NCBI GenBank assembly: GCA_016215105.1
Contig: JACRLJ010000076.1
Coordinates: forward strand, 1 to 41,649
DNA from: Candidatus Hydrogenedentota bacterium
Lineage (GTDB): Bacteria; Hydrogenedentota; Hydrogenedentia; Hydrogenedentales; SLHB01
DNA: 41,649 bases
Direction of reading: 5' to 3'
A program made the position numbers and the translations under genes. Under the pieces are notes generated by a model. The model searched no databases. It had not been told where the DNA came from and saw nothing but the letters and a program-made list of their open reading frames with translations. Of the stretch, positions 1 to 7,315 are shown piece by piece. The stretch's first letter is position 1, and each line of letters opens with the position of its first letter.

Positions 1-100
1 TCATTCACTTCCCAAAAGATTGCCCCGAAACCCTCCTGCGGATCGAGCGCTCGCGCGTCCCATACTGCCCGCTCGCGCACAACCGAATTCAGTGCTCGCG

Positions 101-829
101 CTACGCCGTATTCGCTGGCCTACTCGTGCCGAAATATGCACCATAGTCATTGAACAAGTAGACGAAATCGTAATCTGGGTCACCCCAGTTGATGTCGCCA
201 AAATCAAGAACAGCAACGACTGCGCTGTCTTCCATCACGAGATGCGTTCGGCTGAGATCGGCGTGGAGAACCACTGGCTGGAACGAAAAGTTTTCGGATC
301 TGCTGAGATACGCCTCAAATTGCGCGGCCAAGGCTCTGGCGTCCCGCAATGGCAGTCTTGGCGCGATCTCGCGTTCGGTACGCTCCAGGAAATACTCCGC
401 TGCTATATGCGCGTCTTCCCTCGGTAAAGCGGCTGCAATTTCGGGACCAGGTTTCAAATGGTGTAACGCTTGCAAGAACGCGGCAATAGAATCAGCGGAC
501 CGACGGCGCTCGTCCTGCGTCATCGCACGAAGCTCCAAGAGTTCCCCTGCCAAATACCGGTACACTGCGTAGCCACACGCTGCTGCGGGCGATTCCGGTA
601 TTACACCGACATAACGAGGGACTCTTAGCGGCAACAGATCTGCGGCAAAGTTCAAGAAGTCTATCTCGCGCCGGAGTTCCACCCACTGATCTGGCCGTTT
701 AGGAAACATGAAGACGAGCTCGTTGTTTACCAGGTAAGCGCGAGAGTTACACCCTTCTCCGAGAATGTGGGCAGACTGAACCGATAGTCCTCGATTTTCG
801 GACTCGATTATTCGCCATTTGGGTTCCAT
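101..829 (-). CDS. APH-family phosphotransferase-like protein, 3' end probably frameshifted
   Basis: This looks like an aminoglycoside/choline-kinase (APH) family protein, a fold that transfers phosphate from ATP to small hydroxylated substrates; the substrate cannot be told. The catalytic loop appears as LHADLSRTHLVM and the metal-binding segment as VLDFGDINWGDPDYDF, both in the expected order near the C-terminus. An AGGAG lies about 11 nt before the ATG at 829. The protein stops at 242 residues, only about 20 residues after the metal-binding segment, whereas family members usually continue for several dozen more. Just past position 115 another minus-strand frame becomes open and protein-like (ASEYGVARALNS...) and stays open to the window edge. 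This suggests a one-base frameshift near 109-120, either a real mutation or an assembly error. The true end would lie outside the window. Confidence 0.7.
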   Translation of the reverse strand: MEPKWRIIESENRGLSVQSAHILGEGCNSRAYLVNNELVFMFPKRPDQWVELRREIDFLNFAADLLPLRVPRYVGVIPESPAAACGYAVYRYLAGELLELRAMTQDERRRSADSIAAFLQALHHLKPGPEIAAALPREDAHIAAEYFLERTEREIAPRLPLRDARALAAQFEAYLSRSENFSFQPVVLHADLSRTHLVMEDSAVVAVLDFGDINWGDPDYDFVYLFNDYGAYFGTSRPANTA

Positions 830-950
830 CGAATTTAGCGCTCCTGATTAAGCGGACCAAGGGGGGCGTTACGCAATCGACACTTTTGGACATCTCACAT
901 GAACGCGTTATTCAGTACGAAACATCACTGCGGAGCACGGGGGTAAGGCG

Positions 951-1214
951 TCACTTCCCGCGGCCTGCGGCACGTCCTTTGGGAGCTTTCTTTCCGCCGC
1001 TATCTTGGGTTGACGCTGGGAGTCCGACCCACTGGAGCAAACCAGCTACCAAGGCGCTCGTCCCGCAGAGGGTGGCAGCGAAAAGAATTCGATTCGGCGG
1101 GGCGGTCTCGGTGTGGCCGAACACGAACAGCAAATAGATTAGAGAGGCGCCGGATAAGGCCAATGCGAGGCGAAACGCGATGATCAGCAAGGTCCGCAAC
1201 TTCTCTGGTTTCAT
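951..1214 (-). CDS. Small two-helix membrane protein, function unknown
   Basis: This is an 87-residue protein I do not recognise. It has two hydrophobic segments, at about residues 8-33 and 44-64, followed by a basic, Gly/Lys-rich tail (GGKKAPKGRAAGRGK) that probably lies in the cytoplasm. An upstream in-frame ATG exists at 1229. I chose the ATG at 1214 because GGAG sits 6 nt before it. It is on the same strand as the kinase-like gene downstream but 120 nt away, so co-transcription is uncertain. Codon use and the hydrophobic pattern favour this strand over the overlapping plus-strand frame. Confidence 0.5.
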   Translation of the reverse strand: MKPEKLRTLLIIAFRLALALSGASLIYLLFVFGHTETAPPNRILFAATLCGTSALVAGLLQWVGLPASTQDSGGKKAPKGRAAGRGK

Positions 1215-1540
1215 CTCGGACTCCAACATAGGCTTGAGGTCTTGCGGCGGCTAGACAAGCGCATTTTGGTGTAATTCGATAGGATTCTCATAGCCAAGCC
1301 ACTATACCACAGGCTCCAGCCGATATATCGTTCACAAATGGATGGATTTGCGCCGTTAGTTTGTTTCTGGGGTCAGTGGGTTGGACTCACGGCGTTGGCG
1401 CACTGTCGAGAAGGGGGGCAATTGGCGCCCAGTATAGGTTCTTGGAGGCTGAAGAGTTAGTTCGCCCCGAATGCCTGCGCTCATCGAGCGCAGGCGTACT
1501 TGCGTCTAACCTCATGTGACGGATTGGATGAGAAATCGAG
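1215..1540. other. Intergenic region between divergent genes
   Basis: This stretch of about 326 bases separates the minus-strand small membrane protein from the plus-strand gene at 1541 and must hold promoters for both. I see no convincing open frame and no clear -35/-10 pair. The one distinct structure is a 9-bp hairpin at 1473-1495. Confidence 0.5.
1473..1495. promoter_or_regulatory. 9-bp perfect hairpin upstream of the gene at 1541
   Basis: GCCTGCGCT (1473-1481) and AGCGCAGGC (1487-1495) are perfect inverted repeats around a 5-nt loop, ending 45 nt before the ATG at 1541. No T-tract follows, so an intrinsic terminator is unlikely. An operator or a structured 5' leader are the obvious alternatives. 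The inverted repeat is seen directly; the role is inference. Confidence 0.4.
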
Positions 1541-2296
1541 ATGGGTGACGTGCGACAGACCGTAGATTACACGCTGCCGATCCCGTTGCCGAGTCCTGAT
1601 CACCAGCAGCGGATAACGCGGCAGAAGTGGTTCGAAATCGGGGCCGTGGCGCTCCTTATTGCGGCGGGCGCCGGGTACCTCGTGTGGCGGGACGTTAGGT
1701 CGCAAACCACGGCGGACAATTCAGTGAGCCTTACCGCGTCCGCAGAGGTGATCAAGCAAGCGGGAGGGCACGCCTCCGGTGGTACTGTGCTACTGAATCG
1801 TCATTTCCAGACATTCCGCCAGGAATTGACGATCTTCGATTGCCAGGTCGCTTTGATCGGAGAGGGGACTGAGGATCCTCTCGAGACCGCCGTAATCTGG
1901 CTCACGCCTGTGCCCGACAAATGGGCCCCCACTGCGGAAGCCATGCAGGGCGCCGTGAATTCGGTCGCGTCATTAGCTCAAAAACTGGTCCGTTCGGCGG
2001 GCGACGCCCTAGAAAAAGCATCCAAGACCATGATATACGTTAGTGACACGAAGCGGCCTCACGACAAAGGGGTCGCGGGAACGAGTGACGGTTGGAAGAT
2101 CACGTATGTAACGTACCGGTCCGCGAACGAGGGCGCCGCCCCCGAACCAGCGCTCTATTTGGTATTGCAGCGTCTATCTGCGGGGTCGAATCCTGATTTG
2201 GCCGTGTTCAATCGGACCCTTTACGAGGCGATTGAGCAAGGGGACGATATCGAGACGGTCCTGCGGGGCGCGTCGGCGAGTCCTCCACCCGGGTAG
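1541..2296 (+). CDS. Single-pass membrane-anchored protein, function unknown
   Basis: This is a 251-residue protein I do not recognise. A proline-rich cytoplasmic N-terminus (about 30 residues) is followed by one membrane segment at about residues 31-49 (core ALLIAAGAGYLVW) and a soluble domain that should face the periplasm. The soluble part has an alternating beta and alpha pattern with no Cys-rich or other diagnostic motif. It ends in a short Pro-rich tail. It lies 374 nt upstream of the large redox operon on the same strand. It could be the first gene of that transcript, but the gap makes this uncertain. Confidence 0.65.
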   Translation: MGDVRQTVDYTLPIPLPSPDHQQRITRQKWFEIGAVALLIAAGAGYLVWRDVRSQTTADNSVSLTASAEVIKQAGGHASGGTVLLNRHFQTFRQELTIFDCQVALIGEGTEDPLETAVIWLTPVPDKWAPTAEAMQGAVNSVASLAQKLVRSAGDALEKASKTMIYVSDTKRPHDKGVAGTSDGWKITYVTYRSANEGAAPEPALYLVLQRLSAGSNPDLAVFNRTLYEAIEQGDDIETVLRGASASPPPG

Positions 2297-2670
2297 TTCG
2301 CCCCTCAGGGGCGGTAGCAGTGCTCCAATTCCACCTCGCAGCGTTCGCGCGTGAAACCAACACGCGAAACCTGGTGTCAGTTCCTTAACCGGTGGGAACT
2401 GCGGTTCCGTCTTGTCGGGTCGGTAAACTAGGTTTTCGATGGATTTATTTGGACGGGTCAATCGATGCAGGCGCCGGTCAGGCACACACTTACGAAAGGT
2501 CTCGGACGGAATGCGGACTGCGTCCTGAGTGTTTTCCAAGAGAGTGATTCTGTGCCGCCGGCCGCGATGGCGCAGAAGCCAAGGTTGACCCGAAGTTCTG
2601 TTGGTAGTGGATTCCGAATCGGCCAGGAGTGTGCCGTCCAGGATTGCCCCTGGGTGGACCTAGTCGCTAC
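2297..2670. other. Intergenic leader with two hairpins before the redox operon
   Basis: These roughly 374 bases hold no credible gene; the open frames here have no recognisable features. Two inverted repeats sit close together. At 2344-2368 an 8-bp stem with a 2-nt bulge encloses the loop AAACCAA. At 2378-2401 the arms CAGTTCC and GGAACTG form a 7-bp stem with a 10-nt loop. They could end the upstream transcript or form part of a structured leader for the propeller gene at 2671. I could not identify a promoter with confidence. Confidence 0.4.
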
Positions 2671-4143
2671 ATGACGCTTCTCGAAATCGAATTGAACTCG
2701 TTGGCGAACAATCCGCGTCTCAGCCGTGCGGTGGTAAACGCCACGGCATTTCTGTGTTCGCTGGTTTCGATTTCCGCCATCTACCTCTGGCTCCACCACA
2801 ATCCCACTCGCGATCTCGAGGCCGAGGTCCCCGGAAACGATGGCCTGACGAAGGGCGATGCCCAGTTGGCGGCTAAGATCGATCTTGCGGGCGTCTTCGA
2901 GAAGTTTGACGGCAAGCCATCCCAATTGAGTGGCGCCTGGACCGTGTTTCGCGGGCCGGACTCGAGTAACATCGCGGCCGATGCGCCGGCCTTGGCGGAT
3001 TCATGGGGTAGCGAGGGTCCAAAGGTGCTGTGGACCACCGCGGTTGGCGACGGTTACGCGTCACCAGCGATCTTGGGTGGCGCCGTTTACCTGATGGATT
3101 ACGACGTCAAGAAGCGGGCTGATGCGATTAGATGCATGTCGTTGGAAGACGGGCATGAGATTTGGCGGCGATCATACGGCATTAATATCAAGCGTAACCA
3201 CGGCATGTCGCGGACGATCCCGGCCGTGACCAAGGATTTCCTGGTCGTGATGGGGCCCAAGTGCCAGGCAGTGTGCCTCGATACCGCTACTGGGGATTAC
3301 CGCTGGGGAATTGACCTTCAGAGAGAATACGGAACCAAGGAACCGCTCTGGTACACGGGACAATGCCCGATTATCGATGACAACAAGGCAGTATTGGCGC
3401 CCTGTGGCAAAGATGTCCTCATGATGGGCGTGGACTGCAAGACTGGCGCCGTGGTCTGGAAGACGCCAAACCCGCACGAATGGAATATGTCCCATTCTTC
3501 GGTCATTCCCATGACGATCCTCGGGCAGAAGATGTACGTGTACGGGGCGCTTGGCGGCATGGTCGGCGTTTCCGCGGCTCCCGAGAGCGCCGGCAAGGTG
3601 CTCTGGGAGATCCCCTGGGATGCAAAGGTCGTGGCGCCGTCGCCTGTCAAAGCCGGCGAGGACCTCATCTTCGCCACCGCGGGCTACGGCCGGGGCAGCC
3701 GATTGCTGCGATTAAGGGAAGCGAACGGCGCTATATCGGTCGAGGTGGTTTACGACAAGCCCCCCCAAGATATCTTGGCGTGCGAGCAACAGACGCCCAT
3801 CTACTACAACGGGCTGCTCTACGGCATCATGCCCAAGGACGCCGGGTCGCTCAAGGGACAGTTCGTCTGTTACCAGCCCGACGGTAGCTTGGTGTGGTCC
3901 AGTGGTCAGGACAATCGCTTTGGTCTTGGACCGTTCCTGGTGGCGGACAACAAGTTCTACGTTCTGGATGACGAAGGCGTCTTGACGATGGCTGACGCGC
4001 GAAAGCAGGAGTTCGTGCGGCTTGGGCAGGCGGATTTGTTGAAAGGGCACGACGCGTGGGGTCCCCTGGCGTTGGCCGGCTCGCGTATGTTGCTTCGTGA
4101 CATGAATACACTGGCATGTATCGAGTTGGGCGCGAAATCATGA
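2671..4143 (+). CDS. Membrane-anchored PQQ-like beta-propeller protein (first gene of redox operon)
   Basis: This 490-residue protein has one N-terminal membrane segment (about residues 18-41) that anchors a periplasmic PQQ/BamB-like beta-propeller. Blade signatures such as VWKTPNP, GKVLWEIPW and SLVWSSGQD recur, and the propeller opens with the W-x-x-FRGP element (WTVFRGPDSSN) shared by its paralogues here. The C-terminal AWGPLALAGSRMLLRD segment is another family hallmark. I placed the start at the ATG at 2671 because the membrane segment follows directly; a GTG at 2629 is possible and neither has a strong ribosome site. The next gene begins 16 nt after the stop. Scaffold, binding or quinoprotein-like roles are all possible, and I see no residues that would prove PQQ binding. 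Confidence 0.85.
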   Translation: MTLLEIELNSLANNPRLSRAVVNATAFLCSLVSISAIYLWLHHNPTRDLEAEVPGNDGLTKGDAQLAAKIDLAGVFEKFDGKPSQLSGAWTVFRGPDSSNIAADAPALADSWGSEGPKVLWTTAVGDGYASPAILGGAVYLMDYDVKKRADAIRCMSLEDGHEIWRRSYGINIKRNHGMSRTIPAVTKDFLVVMGPKCQAVCLDTATGDYRWGIDLQREYGTKEPLWYTGQCPIIDDNKAVLAPCGKDVLMMGVDCKTGAVVWKTPNPHEWNMSHSSVIPMTILGQKMYVYGALGGMVGVSAAPESAGKVLWEIPWDAKVVAPSPVKAGEDLIFATAGYGRGSRLLRLREANGAISVEVVYDKPPQDILACEQQTPIYYNGLLYGIMPKDAGSLKGQFVCYQPDGSLVWSSGQDNRFGLGPFLVADNKFYVLDDEGVLTMADARKQEFVRLGQADLLKGHDAWGPLALAGSRMLLRDMNTLACIELGAKS

Positions 4144-4159
4144 GAGAAGACGTGTCGAA

Positions 4160-5254
4160 ATGAATGAATCGGTTCGACAGCTCAAACGTCCTTGGCTTGC
4201 CGGCGCGGCGCTTGTCATCGTCGCCGCGGCGTACTTCTTCCTGCTGGGTTCGAGTAGATATCCCGAGCCGGGCCCCAACATCGAGTACAACATCCAGGCG
4301 TTCGAGGACCTGGACAAGATCGAAACGCAGTTTGAGGAAAAGGGATCGATCTCGTTGAACGTCGAGAATCCTCGCGCGCTGGCGGTGGGTCAGGGCAAGA
4401 TATACGTCGCCGGTAAGGATAGCGTGGTGGTATTCGGTGAGAACGACCAGGAAACGGCTCGTTTTTCTGTCGAAGGTACACCGAATTGCGTTGCCGCCGC
4501 GTCCGACGGAACAGTTTACGCAGGCATGCCGAGAAGAGTGGTTGTCCTGGACGATCACGGGGCGCTGCAGAGCGAGTGGAGCAATGACTTCGTGTCGCGG
4601 AGCTATCTTACGTCTATCGCCGTGAACGGATCGGATGTGTACGTCGCCGATGCGGGAAAGCGCGTGGTGTATCGCTTCGATCGGAAGGGCGCGCTGCAGA
4701 CACGTATTGGCGAAAAGGATGCGTCGCGTGACGTGCCCGGTATCGAGGCGCCAAGTCCGTATCTTGACCTCGCCGTCAACAACGACGGCGAGTTGTGGGT
4801 CGTGAACCCCGGTAAATTGGGTTTGGAGCAATATCGGAGCGACGGGTCTATCGTTACGTCGTGGTATCGTCCGTCATTAAAGCTCGACGGCTTTCCAGGA
4901 TGCTGCAATCCGACGCACATCGCCTTCAATAGCAAGGGCGAGTTGATCACGTGTGAGAAGGGGCTCGTCCGCGTAAAGAAGTATGAGGTCACTTCCGGAG
5001 ACTTCGAGGGCCTCGTTGCGGGTTCCAAACTATTTCCCCAGGAGCAGTCCTTGCGGGATATCGCGGTCGATTCCCGTGACCGGATACTTGCCCTCGACGC
5101 CCAGCGTAACGCTGTCCGCGTGTTCACGCGTAAGGAGAGTTCGCCGCAACTATCCAACCAACGGCACGGTTCCTTGGACGGCAAGCGGTACATATCCCGC
5201 ACAGTTCACACAGGTGACGAACTTGAGGAGAACGATCATGGCTTCACCGGTTAG
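4160..5254 (+). CDS. NHL-repeat beta-propeller protein, membrane-anchored, with vicinal Cys pair
   Basis: This 364-residue protein has an N-terminal membrane segment (about residues 13-30) and a periplasmic NHL-type six-bladed propeller. Repeats of the form ALAVGQGKIYVAG, SIAVNGSDVYVAD, LAVNNDGELWVVN and IAVDSRDRILALD are spaced as expected. A vicinal cysteine pair occurs in GFPGCCNPTHIA (Cys248-Cys249), placed at the start of a blade, with further Cys at 110 and 265. In this operon the pair could bind a metal or act as a redox disulfide, which is inference. The last 17 nt overlap the next gene, indicating translational coupling. NHL domains generally mediate binding, so a scaffold role for the Fe-S proteins encoded downstream is plausible. 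Confidence 0.82.
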   Translation: MNESVRQLKRPWLAGAALVIVAAAYFFLLGSSRYPEPGPNIEYNIQAFEDLDKIETQFEEKGSISLNVENPRALAVGQGKIYVAGKDSVVVFGENDQETARFSVEGTPNCVAAASDGTVYAGMPRRVVVLDDHGALQSEWSNDFVSRSYLTSIAVNGSDVYVADAGKRVVYRFDRKGALQTRIGEKDASRDVPGIEAPSPYLDLAVNNDGELWVVNPGKLGLEQYRSDGSIVTSWYRPSLKLDGFPGCCNPTHIAFNSKGELITCEKGLVRVKKYEVTSGDFEGLVAGSKLFPQEQSLRDIAVDSRDRILALDAQRNAVRVFTRKESSPQLSNQRHGSLDGKRYISRTVHTGDELEENDHGFTG

Positions 5255-5438
5255 TCGGCACGAGTTTCTGGAGAGCCTCTTTCGGAGGAGTATGATTGCC
5301 GGCCTGTTTGGCGTGGGGATCGCGGCGGTCCGGGGCAAGAAGACGGTCAGCGAGTGCTTTAACGAGAACTACTGCGCGTCGTGCTGGGCGTATGACGGCT
5401 GCGCGCTGCCGGAGAAGAAGGAGAAAACGGATGAATGA
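5238..5438 (+). CDS. 66-residue Cys4 protein with twin-arginine-like N-terminus
   Basis: This small protein starts at an ATG with AGGAG about 8 nt upstream, inside the tail of the NHL gene, and ends 8 nt inside the next gene. Such packing argues for a real, coupled gene. The N-terminus has a twin arginine followed by a hydrophobic stretch (LFRRSMIAGLFGVGIAA), resembling a Tat signal or a membrane anchor. The remainder carries four cysteines, Cys40, 46, 49 and 55, spaced C-x5-C-x2-C-x5-C. This could hold one Fe-S cluster, a zinc ion or two disulfides. I do not recognise the family. Position directly before a Tat-exported ferredoxin suggests an accessory subunit or a maturation factor. Confidence 0.7.
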   Translation: MASPVSRHEFLESLFRRSMIAGLFGVGIAAVRGKKTVSECFNENYCASCWAYDGCALPEKKEKTDE

Positions 5439-6051
5439 GCAGGTAGCATTTGATCGGCGCGACTTCATCCGTGGGGCCGCTGCCGTGGCGTTTGCCGGCG
5501 CTGCGTATACCGCCGTGGGCGACAAGACCGAACAGTTGGTATGGCAGTTGGACCCGAATAAGTGTACGCAGTGCGGACGGTGTTCCACTCATTGCGTCCT
5601 GAACCCTTCAGCCGTGAAGTGCATGAACCAATTCAACATTTGCGGGTACTGCGACTTGTGCTTTGGCTATCTGCAGCCGGGTTCGCGGGAACGTGATACG
5701 GGCGCCGAAAACCAGCTTTGTCCCACGGCCGCCATAAAACGCACCTACATCGAAGAACCGTACTACGAATATGTGATTGACGAAAAGCGCTGTATTGGCT
5801 GCGCGAAATGTGTGAAGGCATGCCTGGTTTTCGGCAACGCCTCGTTCTACCTGCAGATTCGACAGGACGTCTGCATCAACTGCAACGAGTGCTCAATCGC
5901 GAAGGCCTGCCCATCAGACGCGTTCAGAAGGGTACCCGCTTCAACCCCGTACATCTACCTTACCGGGGATATCGAGTCGACGAAATCGCAGCCATCTTCC
6001 AGTAGTCAACCTCCGCAAGCAACATTGGGCCCAAAAAGTGAGACAAGCTAA
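5431..6051 (+). CDS. Tat-exported polyferredoxin, NapG/DmsB-like, about four [4Fe-4S] clusters
   Basis: This 206-residue iron-sulfur protein begins with a Tat signal (DRRDFIRG then AAAVAFAGAAYTAVG), so it is expected to be folded in the cytoplasm and moved to the periplasm. Cysteines fall in classic ferredoxin groups: 45/48/51/55, 64/71/74/77 with 97, 121/124/127/131, and 148/151/154/160. That is enough for four [4Fe-4S] clusters, as in NapG, HycB and DmsB-type electron-transfer subunits. A Ser/Pro/Gln-rich tail ends the protein. The start has a purine-rich GGAGAAGAAGGAG before it. It overlaps both neighbours, and the next gene is a NapH/NosR-type membrane protein. The pair therefore looks like the NapGH quinol-dehydrogenase module, known in nitrate reduction, but no nap catalytic gene is present. 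Confidence 0.88.
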   Translation: MNEQVAFDRRDFIRGAAAVAFAGAAYTAVGDKTEQLVWQLDPNKCTQCGRCSTHCVLNPSAVKCMNQFNICGYCDLCFGYLQPGSRERDTGAENQLCPTAAIKRTYIEEPYYEYVIDEKRCIGCAKCVKACLVFGNASFYLQIRQDVCINCNECSIAKACPSDAFRRVPASTPYIYLTGDIESTKSQPSSSSQPPQATLGPKSETS

Positions 6052-7312
6052 GCTCATCATACTGTTGGCGATTCTACTACTTCCCGCAACGTTTAGCGGC
6101 GCGGCGGAGATGCGGTTTCCGCCGCCGGATTTCCAGACGGGTTACCATCTGCCTGACTTGCACTCGCCACCGCCGGCGAGCAGCAACGGGGTAAAGGATG
6201 CGGTAATCCTCCTGGCGGCCCTCATCGTCACGACGTGGATGGTCTTCAAGGCGAGATCCCGCAGGGGTCTTTTTCTCATTAGCATTTTTTCGCTGGCATA
6301 TTTCGGGTTCTACCGGACAGGGTGTATATGTCCCGTAGGTTCGACTCAGAACGTGCTGGCGGCCGTGTTCATACCCGACGTGAGTGTATCTGTTGCGGTG
6401 CTGTCGTTTTTTGTGATGCCGCTGCTGTTCTCGCTGTTTTTCGGCAGGGTGTTCTGCGCCTCCGTGTGTCCTTTGGGCGCGATGCAGGAGCTGGTGGCGA
6501 TTGCCCCGATTCGCATTTCGCCGGCGCTCGATCGCGTTTTGGGTCTTGGCCGGTACTTTTATCTGGGGCTCGCCGTGCTCGGAGTCGCGACAGGCTCGGG
6601 CTTCTTCATTTGCCGGTGGGACCCATTTGTGGGCATTTACCGCTTGGGACACAGCTATGGTATGCTTCTCGCGGGCGCGGCAATACTAATGCTGGGCGTG
6701 TTCGTCGCTCGTCCGTACTGCCGGTTCTTGTGTCCCTACGGTGTACTCCTGGGGTGGATGTCCAGATTCTCGAAGTGGCATCTCGATATCCCGCCGTCTC
6801 CGTGTGTCAATTGCCGCTTGTGTGAAAACTCGTGTCCGTACAATGCGATTGATATGCCAACGCCGCAACACCTTGTACAAGACCCAGAGATTGGAAAGCG
6901 CCGAATCCGGAGACTCGTATTCGTTTCACCGCTGCTCATTGCCGTGGGCGCCACGGCCGGCTATTTGATGTATGAGCCCCTTTCCCGCATGCATCCCACG
7001 GTCGCGCTCAGTGAACGCGTGGCCGCCGAGGACGCTGGTAAGATAAAGGAAGATATCCTCGAGAGCAAGACGTTTCGTGCGGCCAATCAAACCACGACGG
7101 AGCTCCATACGGAAGCCCTGGCGATTCGCGAGCGATTCAAGAAAGGCGGGGCGTGGCTTGGCGGATTCATTGCGCTGATTATTAGTCTCAAACTAATCAG
7201 TCTTTCGATTGTACCCAAGCGGGATATTTATACTCCTCATAAAGAAACGTGCTTTAGTTGCGGGCGGTGTTATCCCTACTGCCCGGTTGAAGCCGAACCG
7301 AAACGGGCGTGA
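6038..7312 (+). CDS. Polytopic Fe-S membrane protein, NosR/NapH family
   Basis: This 424-residue protein starts at a GTG overlapping the previous gene by 14 nt. After a signal-like N-terminus it has about six or seven membrane helices (roughly 52-70, 76-92, 118-137, 172-190, 208-224, 293-312, 373-392). It has the CxxxCP motifs of the NosR/NapH family, FCASVCPLGAMQE and YCRFLCPYGVLLG, plus GCICPVGSTQN and CRWDPF. Two ferredoxin-type [4Fe-4S] sites follow: Cys256/259/262/266 and Cys405/408/411/415. Family members pass electrons between quinol or cytoplasmic donors and periplasmic Fe-S proteins. Here it should connect the NADH-oxidising proteins encoded downstream with the Tat-exported ferredoxin encoded upstream. 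No FMN-binding domain of full-length NosR is present, and there is no nosZ nearby. Confidence 0.88.
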   Translation: MRQAKLIILLAILLLPATFSGAAEMRFPPPDFQTGYHLPDLHSPPPASSNGVKDAVILLAALIVTTWMVFKARSRRGLFLISIFSLAYFGFYRTGCICPVGSTQNVLAAVFIPDVSVSVAVLSFFVMPLLFSLFFGRVFCASVCPLGAMQELVAIAPIRISPALDRVLGLGRYFYLGLAVLGVATGSGFFICRWDPFVGIYRLGHSYGMLLAGAAILMLGVFVARPYCRFLCPYGVLLGWMSRFSKWHLDIPPSPCVNCRLCENSCPYNAIDMPTPQHLVQDPEIGKRRIRRLVFVSPLLIAVGATAGYLMYEPLSRMHPTVALSERVAAEDAGKIKEDILESKTFRAANQTTTELHTEALAIRERFKKGGAWLGGFIALIISLKLISLSIVPKRDIYTPHKETCFSCGRCYPYCPVEAEPKRA

Positions 7313-7315
7313 TAC

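Noticed and set aside
886-1137. 83-residue plus-strand open frame
   Set aside because: It is antisense to the small membrane protein, whose hydrophobic pattern and ribosome site are more convincing.
2458-2925. 155-residue minus-strand open frame
   Set aside because: It overlaps the start of the propeller gene antisense and has no domain-like features.
6330-6350. Second T-loop-like string GGTTCGACTC
   Set aside because: It is within the NapH-like coding region, with no cloverleaf around it.
6038-7312. Nitrous oxide reductase accessory NosR
   Set aside because: The N-terminal FMN-binding domain is missing and no nosZ, nosD, nosF or nosY is nearby, so only NosR/NapH family membership is claimed.
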